Assembly: GCA_024364805.1 (NCBI GenBank)
Contig: CM044501.1
Location: 101,981,853 to 102,004,249 of the forward strand
Origin: Euprymna scolopes
Taxonomy: Eukaryota; Mollusca; Cephalopoda; Sepiida; Sepiolidae
Direction of reading: 5' to 3'
Length of the DNA stretch: 22,397 nt
Shown here: piece after piece, positions 9,680 through 19,187 of the stretch
Layout: the number at the start of each line of letters is the position of its first letter
Position numbering within the stretch: position 1 is the first letter of the stretch
Notes under the pieces: generated by a model
Database searches by the model: none
Seen by the model: the letters and a program-made list of their open reading frames with translations, nothing else
What the model was told of the DNA's origin: nothing
Translations under genes and position numbers: made by a program

Positions 9680-9700
9680 GAAGGGAGAGAGAAAGAGAGG
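9470..9700. repeat. Duplicated segment carrying two (AG)n tracts
   Basis: AATAAATGTACAAAGCAAG before the first (AG)n (9492-9542) recurs as AATAAATGTAAAAAGCAAG before the second, impure one (9622-9700), exactly 130 bp later. This suggests a tandem duplication that included the microsatellite. Open frames on both strands through here are pure simple-repeat artefacts (RE repeats on plus, LS repeats on minus). Confidence 0.85.
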
Positions 9701-10122
9701 AAATGCTAACTTACACTGTAAAATCCAAGAAAATGAACGCAGCAATTTACCCAGAGGGCCATTAGCGTTCGTTAAGCATGCAAATACCGTTAATCTAGAA
9801 TATAGGAATGGTCAGAGAGCTAATCAGATTGAGTGGAATTAGTCTGAGGAAACTTTATTATTTTTGGATCGGAAAAAGAAAAGATTGTTATCTCTATGAG
9901 TTTATGATCCACTGATCCCCATATTAATATGAAACCCCATATTAACAATCATCAATACAAACAAAAGAGAAACTTTGTAAACAATGATAGAGGAAATAAC
10001 AAAATCAAAGCTACCTGACTCATCAGAAACAAAACACTTCTAGTAGAATATATGGTAAAAGCTAGAAAAAAGATAAATAATGGAAAGCATTCAACACAAT
10101 CTGAATAATTGAATCTTTAATA
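9701..10122. other. No recognisable feature
   Basis: AT-rich, no coding or repeat structure that I can support. Confidence 0.4.
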
Positions 10123-10365
10123 TAGTAGCACCCTGGGATACGGTTCTTCCAGGTTTCGATATGGAATATAATGTTTGTCTGGCCCCTGGTTATGGTATTT
10201 GCGGTGTTATTTATGTTATCTGATTATATACATGTGTATTATATACTGTGCTGTATTTTGTTACTAATTTTTAATATGTACTGTATAAAATTTTGCTTAG
10301 GTTTCACCATATGGCGATTTCACCAACCTCAGAACGGATTAATACCGTATCCTAGGGTTCTACTG
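10123..10365. mobile_element. 243-bp MITE, pogo/Tigger-like
   Basis: Terminal inverted repeats of 22 bp match at 19 positions: left TAGTAGCACCC TGGGATACGGT (10123-10144), right, reverse complemented, CAGTAGAACCC TAGGATACGGT (10344-10365). TA lies just outside the left end (10121-10122) and CA outside the right (10366-10367), consistent with a TA target duplication in which one side has mutated. A TIR beginning CAGTAG with a TA target fits the pogo/Tigger branch of Tc1/mariner. No transposase is present. The open frame 10171-10383 lies mostly inside and is not a gene. Confidence 0.75.
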
Positions 10366-10619
10366 CATATACAAAATATCTGACAAAACTATCAATTTTA
10401 AAGCGAAAACAATGGAAATGGTGATACTGGAATGAATAGGTGGAAGTCAAAACTTGGACTGAGATAAGAAAACAGAAAGACATTTTCCAGGAAGTTTCTC
10501 CATCTTTATTACTTTTTACAGTGACCATAATGCCACTGAACAGCATACTCAGGTGCAATGCCGGATACAAATTTATAAACCCAAAGGAAACAATAAACCA
10601 CGTTATGTACATATATTAA
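10366..10619. other. No recognisable feature
   Basis: The minus open frame 10352-10612 spans this stretch and the MITE end. It has no recognised domain. Confidence 0.4.
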
Positions 10620-10870
10620 TGATTTTAAACTTTTGGCAAATAAGGAGCTAGAAACACAAATGAACACAACAAGCTAGACTGGAATTCGGGATAGAAAAGT
10701 GTGCACTACTTTATATGAAGAAGGAACAGCAGTTTAAGGCATAGAACTACGCAATTGGGAATTGACACCATTGAATCAATAAGGACGAAAAAGATGATTA
10801 GAAGGGAATACTAAGGGAATTAGAAGAGAAATGAAAGCTTCTTGAAATCACATCATCATGGAGATATGGC
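10620..10870 (+). pseudogene. LINE reverse transcriptase fragment, third family (decayed)
   Basis: On the plus strand KLLANKELETQMNTTS (about 10627-10675) is followed, in another frame, by EFGIEKCALLYMKKEQQFKA (10682-10741), then a TAG, and pieces such as GIELRN (about 10738-10755) and RREY. This matches the segment just after the catalytic YADD box of a widespread invertebrate LINE family whose members read ...LFA.NEKELETL...GMEFGIEKCAMLIMKSGK...EGIELPN. Frame changes and stops show it is dead. What follows (10871-11090, with an open frame 10906-11088) may be further decayed element, but I do not recognise motifs there. Confidence 0.65.
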
Positions 10871-11454
10871 ATAGAATTGTCGACTTGAAGAGATGATGGG
10901 AGCACGTGGTGAGAAAATGCGAAAATAGCCTAAGGGAACATGAACAAAACCACCATGATGCCAACAATTATACAGGAACTAGGAAAAACTCCCAAAATCT
11001 GAGAAAAAACAATAGTAACAATTGGTCCAAAAAATGGATTGACACTAGACAAATCTCATCACTGACAAACATAGTGGAAATATTATGAAAAAAATCTTAC
11101 CATTTACAATTAACCCAGACAACACATTAACACTGACCAATGTAAGGTAAAATTAAGTCAATTTTTAGCAATAGTTTAATCAATTGATATACAACGGTGG
11201 GGATTGCAACAAAAATGTCACTCTGTCGTGACTTGTGAGCACACCTTATCTTTCTCATCTTTTTGGTACCTTTTGATCATGAGACAGGAGCTTAACGAAC
11301 ACTATATTAACATTGGTGTTACTATAAAAAACGTAAGGTATTCTTTGTCTTTTTTCTGTCTCAATACATACACCCTTCAGACAGAAAATTAAAAAAAAAT
11401 TTAAGTAGGAATTTATTATGAAGAGTAATATATATTAATGAAAATCCACTAATT
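10871..11454. other. No recognisable feature
   Basis: Open frames 10906-11088 and 11204-11392 have AT-driven composition and no domain. Part may be a decayed continuation of the preceding LINE fragment. Confidence 0.4.
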
Positions 11455-13264
11455 AAACTTTGTGCACAAAAAACATCCGGTAAACAAACTATGTGAACCA
11501 AGAAACCCCCAGTCAGCAAACTATATTCACTAAAAAACACCGGTCAACAAACTTTGTGCACCAAGAAACTTCCAGTCAACAAATTATGAGCTCCAAAGAA
11601 ACATCTAGCCAAAAAAATATTTGCACCAAGAAACATGCAGTAAAATAACAAGAATATTCCAGTCAGCACGAAAAAACATCCAATCAGCCAATTTTGTGTA
11701 CCAAGAATCATCCAGACGGGAAACTATGTACACCAAAAAACATCTAGTAAAAAGCTATGTGCACAAAGAAACACCCTGTCAGCAAACTATGTATATGAAA
11801 ACATCCAGTCAACAAACTATGTGCACTAAGAAACATTAAACCAACAATTTATGTACACCAGGAAACCCTTAGTCAGCAATGTGTATGAAAAACATCCAGT
11901 AAACAATGTGGATCAAGAAACATCAGAAACTATGTGCACCAAGAAACATCGAGTCAACAACCTATGTTCATAAAGAAGCATCGAGTCATCAAACTATGTG
12001 AAACAAGAAACACCCAGTTAGCAAATTATGTCTAACAAAAAACATTAAGTTAACTATATGAACGAAGAAACGTCTAGTCAACAAACTATGTGTCCCAAGC
12101 AATATCAAGTCAGCAAATAATGTTTATCAAAAAACACCCAGTTAACAAACTATGTGCACTAAAAAGCATCCTGACAACAAACAATGTGCATTAAGAAACA
12201 CCCATTAAACAAACTATGTTCACCACAAAACTCTCAGTGAGCAAACTATGTGTACAAAAACAAACATCTAGTCAATAAACTATGTTCACCAAGAAACATC
12301 CAGTCAACCAACTAAGTCCACTAAAAAACTCCGTCATAAAACTATGTTTACTAAAATCATCCAGTCAACAAGCTATGTGCACTAAGAAACATCCAGTCAA
12401 CAAGCTATGTGCACATAAAACATCTACTCAGCAAACTATGTGAACCAAGAAACATCCAGTCAGCAAACCATGTTTACAAAAAAAGCATCTAGTCAACAAA
12501 CTATGGGCACGAAGAAACATCAAGTCATAAAATTATGTTCACCAAGAAATCCCTAGTCAGCGAACTATTTGGATCAAAAACACCAAATTATGCACCAAAA
12601 CCTCAAGTCATCAAACTATGTATATCAAGAAACATCCAGTAAAAACTTTGTGCATTAAAAAACATCCAATAAGTAAACTATGTGCCCTAAAAATCTAGTC
12701 AACATATTCTGTGCACCAAAAACTTTTAGTCATCAAGCGATGTGCACTATGAAACACCCAGTCAGAAGACTATGTGCACCAAGAAACATTCTATTAAAAA
12801 ACAATGTGTACCAACGAACATCCAGTCAGCAACCTATTAGCACCAAAAAACAACTAGTCACTAAACTATGTGCATGAAAAGACATCCAGGTAGCAAACTA
12901 TGTGCACTAAAAACATTAAGTCAACAAACTGTGTAAACAAAGAAACATCCAGTAAGCAAACAATGTGCACAAAAACATCCAGTAAGCAAATTATTTTCAT
13001 CAAAAAACATCCAGTCAACAAACTATGTGCACGATAAACCTCAAGTCAGCAAACTATGTACACCAAGAAACATACAGTCAACAAGCTATGTGCATCAAAA
13101 AACATCCAGTTAGCAAACTATGTTCACCAACAAACATCCAGCCTACAAACTATGTGCACTAATAAACATCTTAGTAGCAAACTATGTGCACCCAAAATCA
13201 TCCAGTGAGCAAACTATGTACACCAAAACACATCGAGTGAGCAAACTATGTGAACCAAAAAAGT
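11455..13264. repeat. 32-bp satellite array, roughly 55 copies
   Basis: A unit of about 32 bp repeats head to tail. It contains AAACTATGTGCACCAAGAAA then CATCCAGTCAAC. Copies vary by substitutions and by indels of a few bases. Typical variants are GTGAACC, TTCACC or ATATGAA in place of GTGCACC, and CACCCAGTC or CATCTAGTC in place of CATCCAGTC. The core often has the palindrome GTGCAC. Because 32 is not a multiple of 3, open frames crossing the array (11621-11839, 12680-12877, 13120-13380) rotate through three readings of the unit and are not genes. Boundaries are judged by eye. Confidence 0.95.
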
Positions 13265-13843
13265 ATATTGCACAATGCATCAACAAGACAAATAAATACC
13301 CTATGCACTACATTGCATGTCAACAGATGCCCACTCTACATATGGTCACTGTGCATACAGCACTATATGCAGACATATAGTCAGCATACTAGGTTGTATG
13401 ACAACAAACAGTCAATGAACTAGATATACTGATAGATGCACAGATATATAGCAAGATGCATTGAGTTGAAAGCTTATGAACATCGAAGATTTAGCAGAGA
13501 AGTTAACAGACTAAAAAAGGGCAAAAAATAAATATACAACAAATAAATGTTACCGTAGCCAATAAAAGTTACTTTTATACCTACCTGGCTCATTTTTTTT
13601 AGTTTTTAATGCTCTTTATTTTATCTCAAATATTCACGTATTACGAAGGGGTTAGCCAACAAAGATGGCCATCGACATTCTTCATATGTCGGCCGATGTA
13701 ACATCTGACCTTCTTCAAGTGTATCTTATCAAACCCAGGAATGTTTCTGCACAGAATTTAGAATCTTTCTTTAATCTATGAAGCTAACATGTTTCATAAT
13801 TTGCAATTGTATTCTTTTGATATAAATTTCAACCTCCAAAAGA
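13265..13843. other. Satellite flank, no gene
   Basis: 13265-13460 has ATGCA- and ATATA-rich short motifs (such as CATATAG and ATGCATTG) that may be a degenerate tail of a tandem family. 13461-13843 shows nothing clear until the Penelope-like fragment. Confidence 0.4.
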
Positions 13844-14155
13844 GTGTCATTTACAACTGAATTTTCTGGTGTCACCAAGAAAGATGTTCAAACATTACTG
13901 GACCATGTCAACACTCTAGGTGTATTGATAACTCGCATTGATCAGGGGTTCAGGTCATCTGTATGTCGAAAGCCAATTTTCATTGAAGAATCTTTAAATT
14001 TCAATGCACACCATCCATATATTATTAAGAAAGGAATCGTTGGTTAGCTACTATCGAAAAAATCATGACTAAGAACTGTACGTTTACGATTTCATGCAAG
14101 TGCGAAAAAATATACAAAGGTGAGACATATTGCCCACTTAAAGTAAGGTTAGAAG
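13844..14155 (+). pseudogene. Penelope-like element: RT end and start of GIY-YIG domain (left part)
   Basis: Penelope-like elements encode a telomerase-related reverse transcriptase fused to a GIY-YIG endonuclease. Seen here: LLDHVNTLGVLITRIDQGF, SSVCRKPIFIEESLNFNAHH and PYIIKKGIV (about 13883-14043), which match the conserved C-terminal RT block (LDVLITR...QGF..SVYRKPT...YLNFNSHHP...KKGIV). Then, in another frame, TFTISCKCEKIYKGETYCPL (14077-14136), matching the CxC-linked start of the GIY-YIG domain (IPC.CG..YIGET.R.L..R..EH). The long spacer normally between these parts is missing, so the copy is internally deleted. The domain is then cut at 14155 by the hAT element, and the rest lies at 19180-19408. 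Confidence 0.85.
14148..14155. repeat. hAT target-site duplication, left copy
   Basis: GTTAGAAG, identical to 19180-19187; 8 bp is the standard length for hAT transposons. Confidence 0.92.
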
Positions 14156-14260
14156 TAGTGTTGAGACTGATTCCTAAATTCAAATTCCGATTCCAATTCC
14201 GATTCCAGGAAAATGTTGATTAACGATTCCGATACCAAGTACGATTCCGATTCCCGTGGA
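14156..14260. repeat. hAT left TIR and sub-terminal GATTCC repeats
   Basis: The end TAGTGTTGAGAC is followed by several ATTCCGATTCC-like motifs (14180-14206, 14218-14233, 14241-14254). Clustered short motifs near the ends are typical transposase-binding regions of hAT elements. Confidence 0.8.
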
Positions 14261-15933
14261 ATTGTTGTTTTGAAATATACCATTATATAGTTGAAAGTTA
14301 TTGTGTAGCGAAAAAATTTGATACAGAGAAAAAGTAGAAATACAATTAAGGGAATTTCGAAAACGATTTTATTTTTTTCGTAAAATTTCTTTCATTGAAG
14401 ATAAAAGTCAAAACAAATATTTTAACCATGAATTAAAGATGCACGATGAAATTAATAACAATCAATTTCAGGAGTTATTTTATAAATTAAAAAATATAAA
14501 TAAAAAGTAAGTCATGATTAATTCAACAAAAATACAATAACATCAAATTTCAAGGGGAATAACATGTTTTGTTTATCTTTTGATATTCATTTTTTTTGTT
14601 TTATTTTATTTTTATCTTCGATAATTCTTTTAAATTTAACATTTTTTTGCAGCTTTAATCGCTTTCTGATTTTTATTCCACTTTCTAGAATATTCTTATT
14701 TCGAAATGAAATTTAAAAATTACTAAATCTTTGATTAAATTTTAAGCTTTTTATATTCAATCGTCTGAAATTATTCCTATTTATTTATTTGACTTTTTAA
14801 AAAATATTTTAAATCTAAATAAGTTGGTTTATTTCTATATTTATTTTTATTATATAATTATATACTTATCGTCCTTTATTCTTATTTAATGTCTTAATTT
14901 ACCTTTTTATTTCTATATAAAAAGTAAATTTTTGGTAATTGTTTATTTCTATTGTTAAATAAAAATCATTTATTGAACTTTCGAAATCACCTTCGCCTTA
15001 ATGCTGTTTCTGAAAATCTTTTTATGTTAGGGGTTGAGAAACATTAACCTATGCTTACATCACAACTGTGATACCAGGCATCAGTGAATGTCGACTAAGC
15101 CCCTACAGTCCTTTAGTTGAACGTCTCTGAGTGACTAGTTAGTTTGCAAAGTTAGGGTTCAAAGGATTTTTAAAAAAGTTAAACTTTTTTCTTTTATAAT
15201 AAATTTTTCATTTTTTTTGTTTTTATTGTGCAAAGAAGTTCCAAAAGAAATGTTTAATTGCTTCATTCGCAGAATATTTTAATGAAATGTAAATTTCTAA
15301 AAGAAAAAAAATTAAATTCACTTACTGCATTTATTTTAACAGGTAGCAAAATGATTGTTTTCTTTTGTAGTTTTCGAAAGACCTTAAGCGGAACCGTCAG
15401 TCAGCGTAATATGTAGTTCCAACTTTTTTTTTGAATACTTAAAAAAAAACGACCGACAGTCAAAGTTTTGTGAACCGATATCACGTGATCAGTTTCACTT
15501 TAGTTTTAAAAATATTTCCTGAAACAGCCTTCGTTCAGAAAGTTCTATTAAACCTTTTATTGTTCAAATAATCTGATTTTGCTTGTTTTATTTTTAAAAA
15601 TATAAAGGTTGACAAAACATTTTTCATTTACTAATGAGACTTTTCATTCATTTACTAATGGAAGAGTGTCGGTAAAAAAAAAAAAAACTTGCCAAAAGAT
15701 AAGTGCCCCCCTCCACTTTTTTTTAGTCACCAGTTGGAAAAACCAATGATTTTTAACATGATTTACTCGGAATGAGAGCACTGTAAAATCTTTTTTCTCT
15801 AATGGTTAAGTATTCATCAACTTTTTTCATGGACTTGACGTAGTTAGGCTGTTTTATACATGAATAAACTTTGCTCACAAATGAAAGCAATGTTACCTCA
15901 CGGCCCCTAAAGTTTCGCAACAATCCAAACAGA
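14261..15933. other. hAT interior, left part, no coding found
   Basis: Very AT-rich with many poly-T and poly-A runs. No transposase domain is seen in any frame by eye. A short direct repeat CATTTACTAATG occurs at about 15626 and 15651. Confidence 0.5.
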
Positions 15934-15938
15934 TAACT

Positions 15939-16219
15939 TGTTTAAATGTTTTTCACTCCTAATGGGGGTATGCCACCAATGATTTCGACGATCGTTTTTA
16001 TAACCACCGACTGTGCTAACCAATCAATGAAAATCTTCCACAGTTACTATAAAAATTGTCAAATTTTGGATTCAATCAGTTCGCCGTTAACTACGTCACG
16101 GACTGCATTTGATTCTTGGCTGCCATCTTTGTTACTGGCAATTACTTTACACTCAGTATCGGGACTGCACTGCTTCTCCACCGTCATCTTTGTTCAACAT
16201 AATGTCTCAACACTTAACA
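15939..16219 (+). repeat. Copia 5' LTR
   Basis: Begins TGTTTAAATG and ends CACTTAACA, giving the usual TG...CA ends. The body matches 18560-18835, including CCTAATGGGGGTATG and CAGTTCGCCGTTAACTAC. TAACT precedes it. The open frame 15946-16275 lies mostly in this LTR and is not a separate gene. Confidence 0.9.
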
Positions 16220-16234
16220 GGTTATGCGCCCAGC
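16220..16234 (+). other. Copia primer-binding site, initiator tRNA-Met type
   Basis: Directly after the 5' LTR, a 15-base stretch starting GGTTATG and ending CCCAGC is complementary, at all but one position, to the anticodon arm of animal initiator tRNA-Met. Drosophila copia is known to prime from a 5' half of that tRNA, using the internal anticodon-arm region rather than the tRNA 3' end. Confidence 0.7.
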
Positions 16235-16349
16235 CATCGTCTTTTCGGAATCTAAATTCGAATTGTGGCAGGTAAAATTTCTGGGGATTTGAAAACTCCA
16301 CAAAGTGATACAATCTCCAACAGAGAATCCTAACATCTCCAAATTTCTC

Positions 16350-16940
16350 GAAAGGAAGGTGCGACTGTTTTTGCAGAACTGATTCGATGCTTAGATGATA
16401 GAAGTCTGTCTCTGATTATAAGAGATGCCTTGGATGATGGATGGAAAGCATTGAACATATTAAGAGAACATTATTTATCAAAAGGGAAACCGAAAATTTT
16501 ATCACTATATACAAAATTAACGTCTCTGAAACATAACGAGGATGAAACTATTACCGACTACATGATAAGGGCAGAAACAACCGCTAATGCCTTAAAACTC
16601 TCAGGTGAAATAATAAGCGATAGCTTGTTTATATCAATGACCCTCAAGTGACTTCCAGATGATTTTAAACCATTTACAACTGTTATTACACAAAAAGACA
16701 AACCCATAAATTTCAGTAAATTTAAAGTGGCATTGCACAGTTACAAAGAGACTAATCAGATGCTCGTGGACAATAATAACTCCAGCAATATTATGAAGTT
16801 CAAAAATGCTTCTTGAAAGCAGACACCACCAAATTACGCACCTCACTGCAACGTGTTCCCCAAAGTAATTTTCCCAAGAAAAAGAATAAAATTATCTGCT
16901 ATAATGGTGGACGACCTAACCACAAAAGTTTCCAATGTTG
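16350..16940 (+). pseudogene. Copia gag segment (fossil)
   Basis: Recognisable copia gag (UBN2-type) motifs: ALNILREHYLSKGKPKILSL, LYTKLTSLKHNEDETITDYM, IRAETTANALKLSGEIISDS. A region near 16895-16940 resembles a CCHC zinc knuckle. In copia elements gag forms the particle shell. This copy is broken and not expected to make protein. Confidence 0.8.
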
Positions 16941-16949
16941 ATATAAACG

Positions 16950-17380
16950 CTCTAAAATGGACTCCATAAAAAACGTTGAGAACTTTGAGGAAGAACATAC
17001 ATTTCTATTCACATGTAACTTTGACAATACCACAAACGGTAAAAATCTCCTTGTAGACTGTGGTGCTACAGCACATGTTATCACCAAGGAATCTGATTTT
17101 ATTAATTTTGATTCAAACTTTAATCCACAAAGTCATTTTGTCGAACTTGCGGATGGTAGTCAAATAAATGATATAATCTTGAAAAGAGGCGATGCTAAAA
17201 TATCCCTAAAAAATAATAAAGGCGAAATCTGTAACTGTATTCTAAAAAATGCTCTGTTCATACCTACATTTAAGCAAGACATATTTTCCGTGCAGGCTGC
17301 CATTAAAGAAGGCGCAAATATAAAGTTTGGCCAAAAACAAGTCAAAATTGATATACCCCAATGGAACTATATTTGACATT
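16950..17380 (+). pseudogene. Copia aspartic protease segment (fossil)
   Basis: NLLVDCGATAHVITKESDFI fits the retroelement protease active-site block (D-x-G-A-[ST]) with the typical SHxx/AHV following segment of copia. FVELADGSQ and LKNALFIPTFKQDIFSVQAA match the downstream conserved blocks of copia pol between protease and integrase. Part of a broken element. Confidence 0.82.
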
Positions 17381-17459
17381 AAAGAAAATGGCCGACTATA
17401 TAATTTAAAAAGTATGGTTCCCTCAAAAACTGCCAGTCACGACTTTGAAACCTCGTATA

Positions 17460-18310
17460 TAAACTTCTAGGCCACTGCAATACAGCTGATATTAAAAATT
17501 TACCAAATGTAGTCGAAGGCATGAAAATAATACCTTCAGACCATCTCCCAAATTGTGATGTGTGTGTGCACAGGGGAAAATGACAAAATATATAAGCCGA
17601 ACGCCAGACAAAAAGGCCACGAAAATTCTCTCACTTGTGCACTGTGACTTAGCAGGTCGATCAGCCCGATGGGAAGAAATAATCTAAGGTACATTTTGAA
17701 ATTTATTGATGATTTTTCCGGTTTAATTCTAGTTCATTTTCTAAAAAACAAATTCGACACTATCCTCAGCACTAAGATATATTTAGCTAATATTGCCCCG
17801 TACGGCTTGGTAAAATGTATTTGCTCAGACAATTTATGTGATGACTTTGAACTTCTATTAATTAACCCCCATATTAAACACGAGAAATCTGCGCCATATT
17901 CCTCCTTCCAAAATGGCACTGCTGAAAGGACATGGCGAACCCTTTTTGAAATGACAAGATATCTATTTATCAAATCAAAATTAGCGCATAGTTTATGGAC
18001 GTACGCTTTAATGGCAGCAGCATATATCAGAAATAGATCGTTTTATAGAAGATTAGACAAAACACTGTATGAAGCGTTTTGCAGTGTAAAACCCAAAACG
18101 AACCGAATGCATATATTTGGTTCAGATTGTTTTGCATTTATAGAAAATACCAGTAAACTAAATACTAAAACGAAAGGTATTCTTGTAGGTTACGATAAAA
18201 ACAGTCCAGCATATTTAATCTACTTTCCAGCCCAAAATGCCATAAAAAGGGTTAGATGTGTAAAATTCAGTGATACATTAAATTTAAAAAATGGCGATCC
18301 AGTGGATGAA
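17460..18310 (+). pseudogene. Copia integrase segment (fossil)
   Basis: LLGHCNTADIKNLPNVVEGM and CDVCVHRGKM correspond to the pre-integrase zinc-binding part. LRYILKFIDDFSGLILVHFL, CSDN, and SAPYSSFQNGTAERTWRTLF correspond to the integrase catalytic core. SKLAHSLWTYALMAAAYIRN and KGILVGYDKNSPAYLIYFPA are conserved copia C-terminal integrase blocks. The open frame at 17669-18583 covers most of it and runs on into simple repeat. Part of a broken element. Confidence 0.85.
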
Positions 18311-18367
18311 AAACGTGAAGAAATATTACCTAGCATCTTAATCGATCACAATGAAAATATTAATAAC

Positions 18368-18520
18368 GAAAAAAAAAAGAAAAAAATAAAAAAAAAGAAA
18401 AAAATGTATACTTGTATGTGTGTATATATAAAAAAGAAAAAAAATGTATACTTGTGTGTGTGTATATATATTCATGTGTATTTGAAAAGGATTATATTTG
18501 TATGTATATATATATTTGAA
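18368..18520. repeat. A-rich / TATG low-complexity insert with tandem duplication
   Basis: Within the copia body, an A/G-rich run followed by ATGTATACTTG and GTGTGTATATA occurs twice in tandem (about 18390-18430 and 18431-18470), then decays into (TATG)- and (TA)-rich sequence. It explains the lysine-rich and cysteine/valine-rich translation there. Confidence 0.8.
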
Positions 18521-18544
18521 AAGTGTTCCGAAAGGATTTGTCCA

Positions 18545-18559
18545 TTATATCAAAAAAGG
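18545..18559 (+). other. Polypurine tract before the 3' LTR
   Basis: An AAAAAAGGGGG run immediately upstream of the 3' LTR, in the position where LTR elements prime plus-strand synthesis. Confidence 0.65.
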
Positions 18560-18835
18560 GGGTTGAATGTTTTTTACTCCTAATGGGGGTATGACACCAA
18601 TGATTTCGACGATCGTTTTTATAACCCCAAGTTATAATAACCAACCAATGAAAATCTTCCAAAGTTACTATAAAAATTGTCGAATTTTGGATTCAATCAG
18701 TTCGCCGTTAACTACATCACAGACCGCATTTGATTCTTGGCCGCCATCTTTGTTGCTGATAATTACTTTACACTCAGTATCGGGACTGCTTCTCGAGCGC
18801 CATCTTTGTTCAACATAATGTCACAACACTTAACA
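18560..18835 (+). repeat. Copia 3' LTR
   Basis: Matches 15939-16219 over its length and ends CACTTAACA, followed by TAACT. The start is set by alignment to the 5' LTR and could be a few bases off. The open frame 18567-18818 is inside it and is not a gene. Confidence 0.88.
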
Positions 18836-18840
18836 TAACT

Positions 18841-19179
18841 AATCATGGGCCTCGAAGTTTCGAAACAGACAGACAGCGCCTATGTATGTGACGGAATAAG
18901 AAAACTCATTAAGATAAATAAAGATTACCTTTTAAAGTGGTTAATAAAATTGTTGTATATCATATTAAATATGTTACGAAAAGTTCTATGACGTTTTTAT
19001 CCAAAATTTTTGACAGCATCAATCTCACTTCAAACAAACAGTTCAACTTAAAAATATAAGAGAATCGTAATGAAAAATTGTAAATCTAAGGTATTTTTAA
19101 TGATGCGATTCTGATTCCGATTCCTCCCAAAATACACGATTCTTACGATTAACGATTCCGATTAATCGTCCCACCACTA
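18841..19179. repeat. hAT right end with sub-terminal repeats and TIR
   Basis: AT-rich tail of the hAT element. From about 19105 it carries GATTCTGATTCCGATTCC-like motifs, then GATTAACGATTCCGAT (19147-19162) and the terminal CGTCCCACCACTA ending at 19179. Confidence 0.82.
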
Positions 19180-19187
19180 GTTAGAAG
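19180..19187. repeat. hAT target-site duplication, right copy
   Basis: GTTAGAAG, identical to 14148-14155. Confidence 0.92.

Larger units (their letters stand above)
15939..18835 (+). mobile_element. Ty1/copia LTR retrotransposon (broken fossil)
   Basis: Two direct LTRs (15939-16219 and 18560-18835) flank an internal region with a primer-binding site, gag, aspartic protease and integrase segments in the copia order (protease before integrase), and a purine-rich tract before the 3' LTR. Five-base duplications TAACT (15934-15938 and 18836-18840) mark the insertion. The interior is clearly shorter than a full-length copia family member and has several breaks, so the copy is not functional. The LTRs agree at roughly nine in ten positions by eye (about 27 differences plus one small indel), so it is old. 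It sits inside the hAT element at 14156-19179 and is therefore younger than it. Confidence 0.92.
14156..19179. mobile_element. hAT DNA transposon, non-autonomous, carrying a nested copia
   Basis: The left end TAGTGTTGAGAC and the right end read inward on the minus strand, TAGTGGTGGGAC, form terminal inverted repeats matching at 10 of 12. Perfect 8-bp duplications GTTAGAAG flank them. Sub-terminal regions on both sides carry repeated GATTCCGATTCC-type motifs and share the exact 16-mer GATTAACGATTCCGAT (14218-14233; 19147-19162), likely transposase-binding repeats. Without the nested copia the element is about 2.1 kb. I find no recognisable hAT transposase in 14156-15933 or 18841-19179, both very AT-rich, so it is probably a deletion derivative mobilised by another copy's transposase. 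It landed inside a Penelope-like GIY-YIG coding segment. Confidence 0.9.

Noticed and set aside
9458-9745. RE-repeat and LS-repeat proteins on the two strands
   Set aside because: Direct translation of (AG)n microsatellites.
10171-10383. Membrane-protein-like 70-residue frame
   Set aside because: Lies inside and across the end of the 243-bp MITE. The hydrophobicity comes from its T-rich interior.
11455-13264. CRISPR-like array (regular repeats of about 32 bp)
   Set aside because: Units are contiguous with no unique spacers, strongly diverged, and in an evidently eukaryotic context. This is a satellite.
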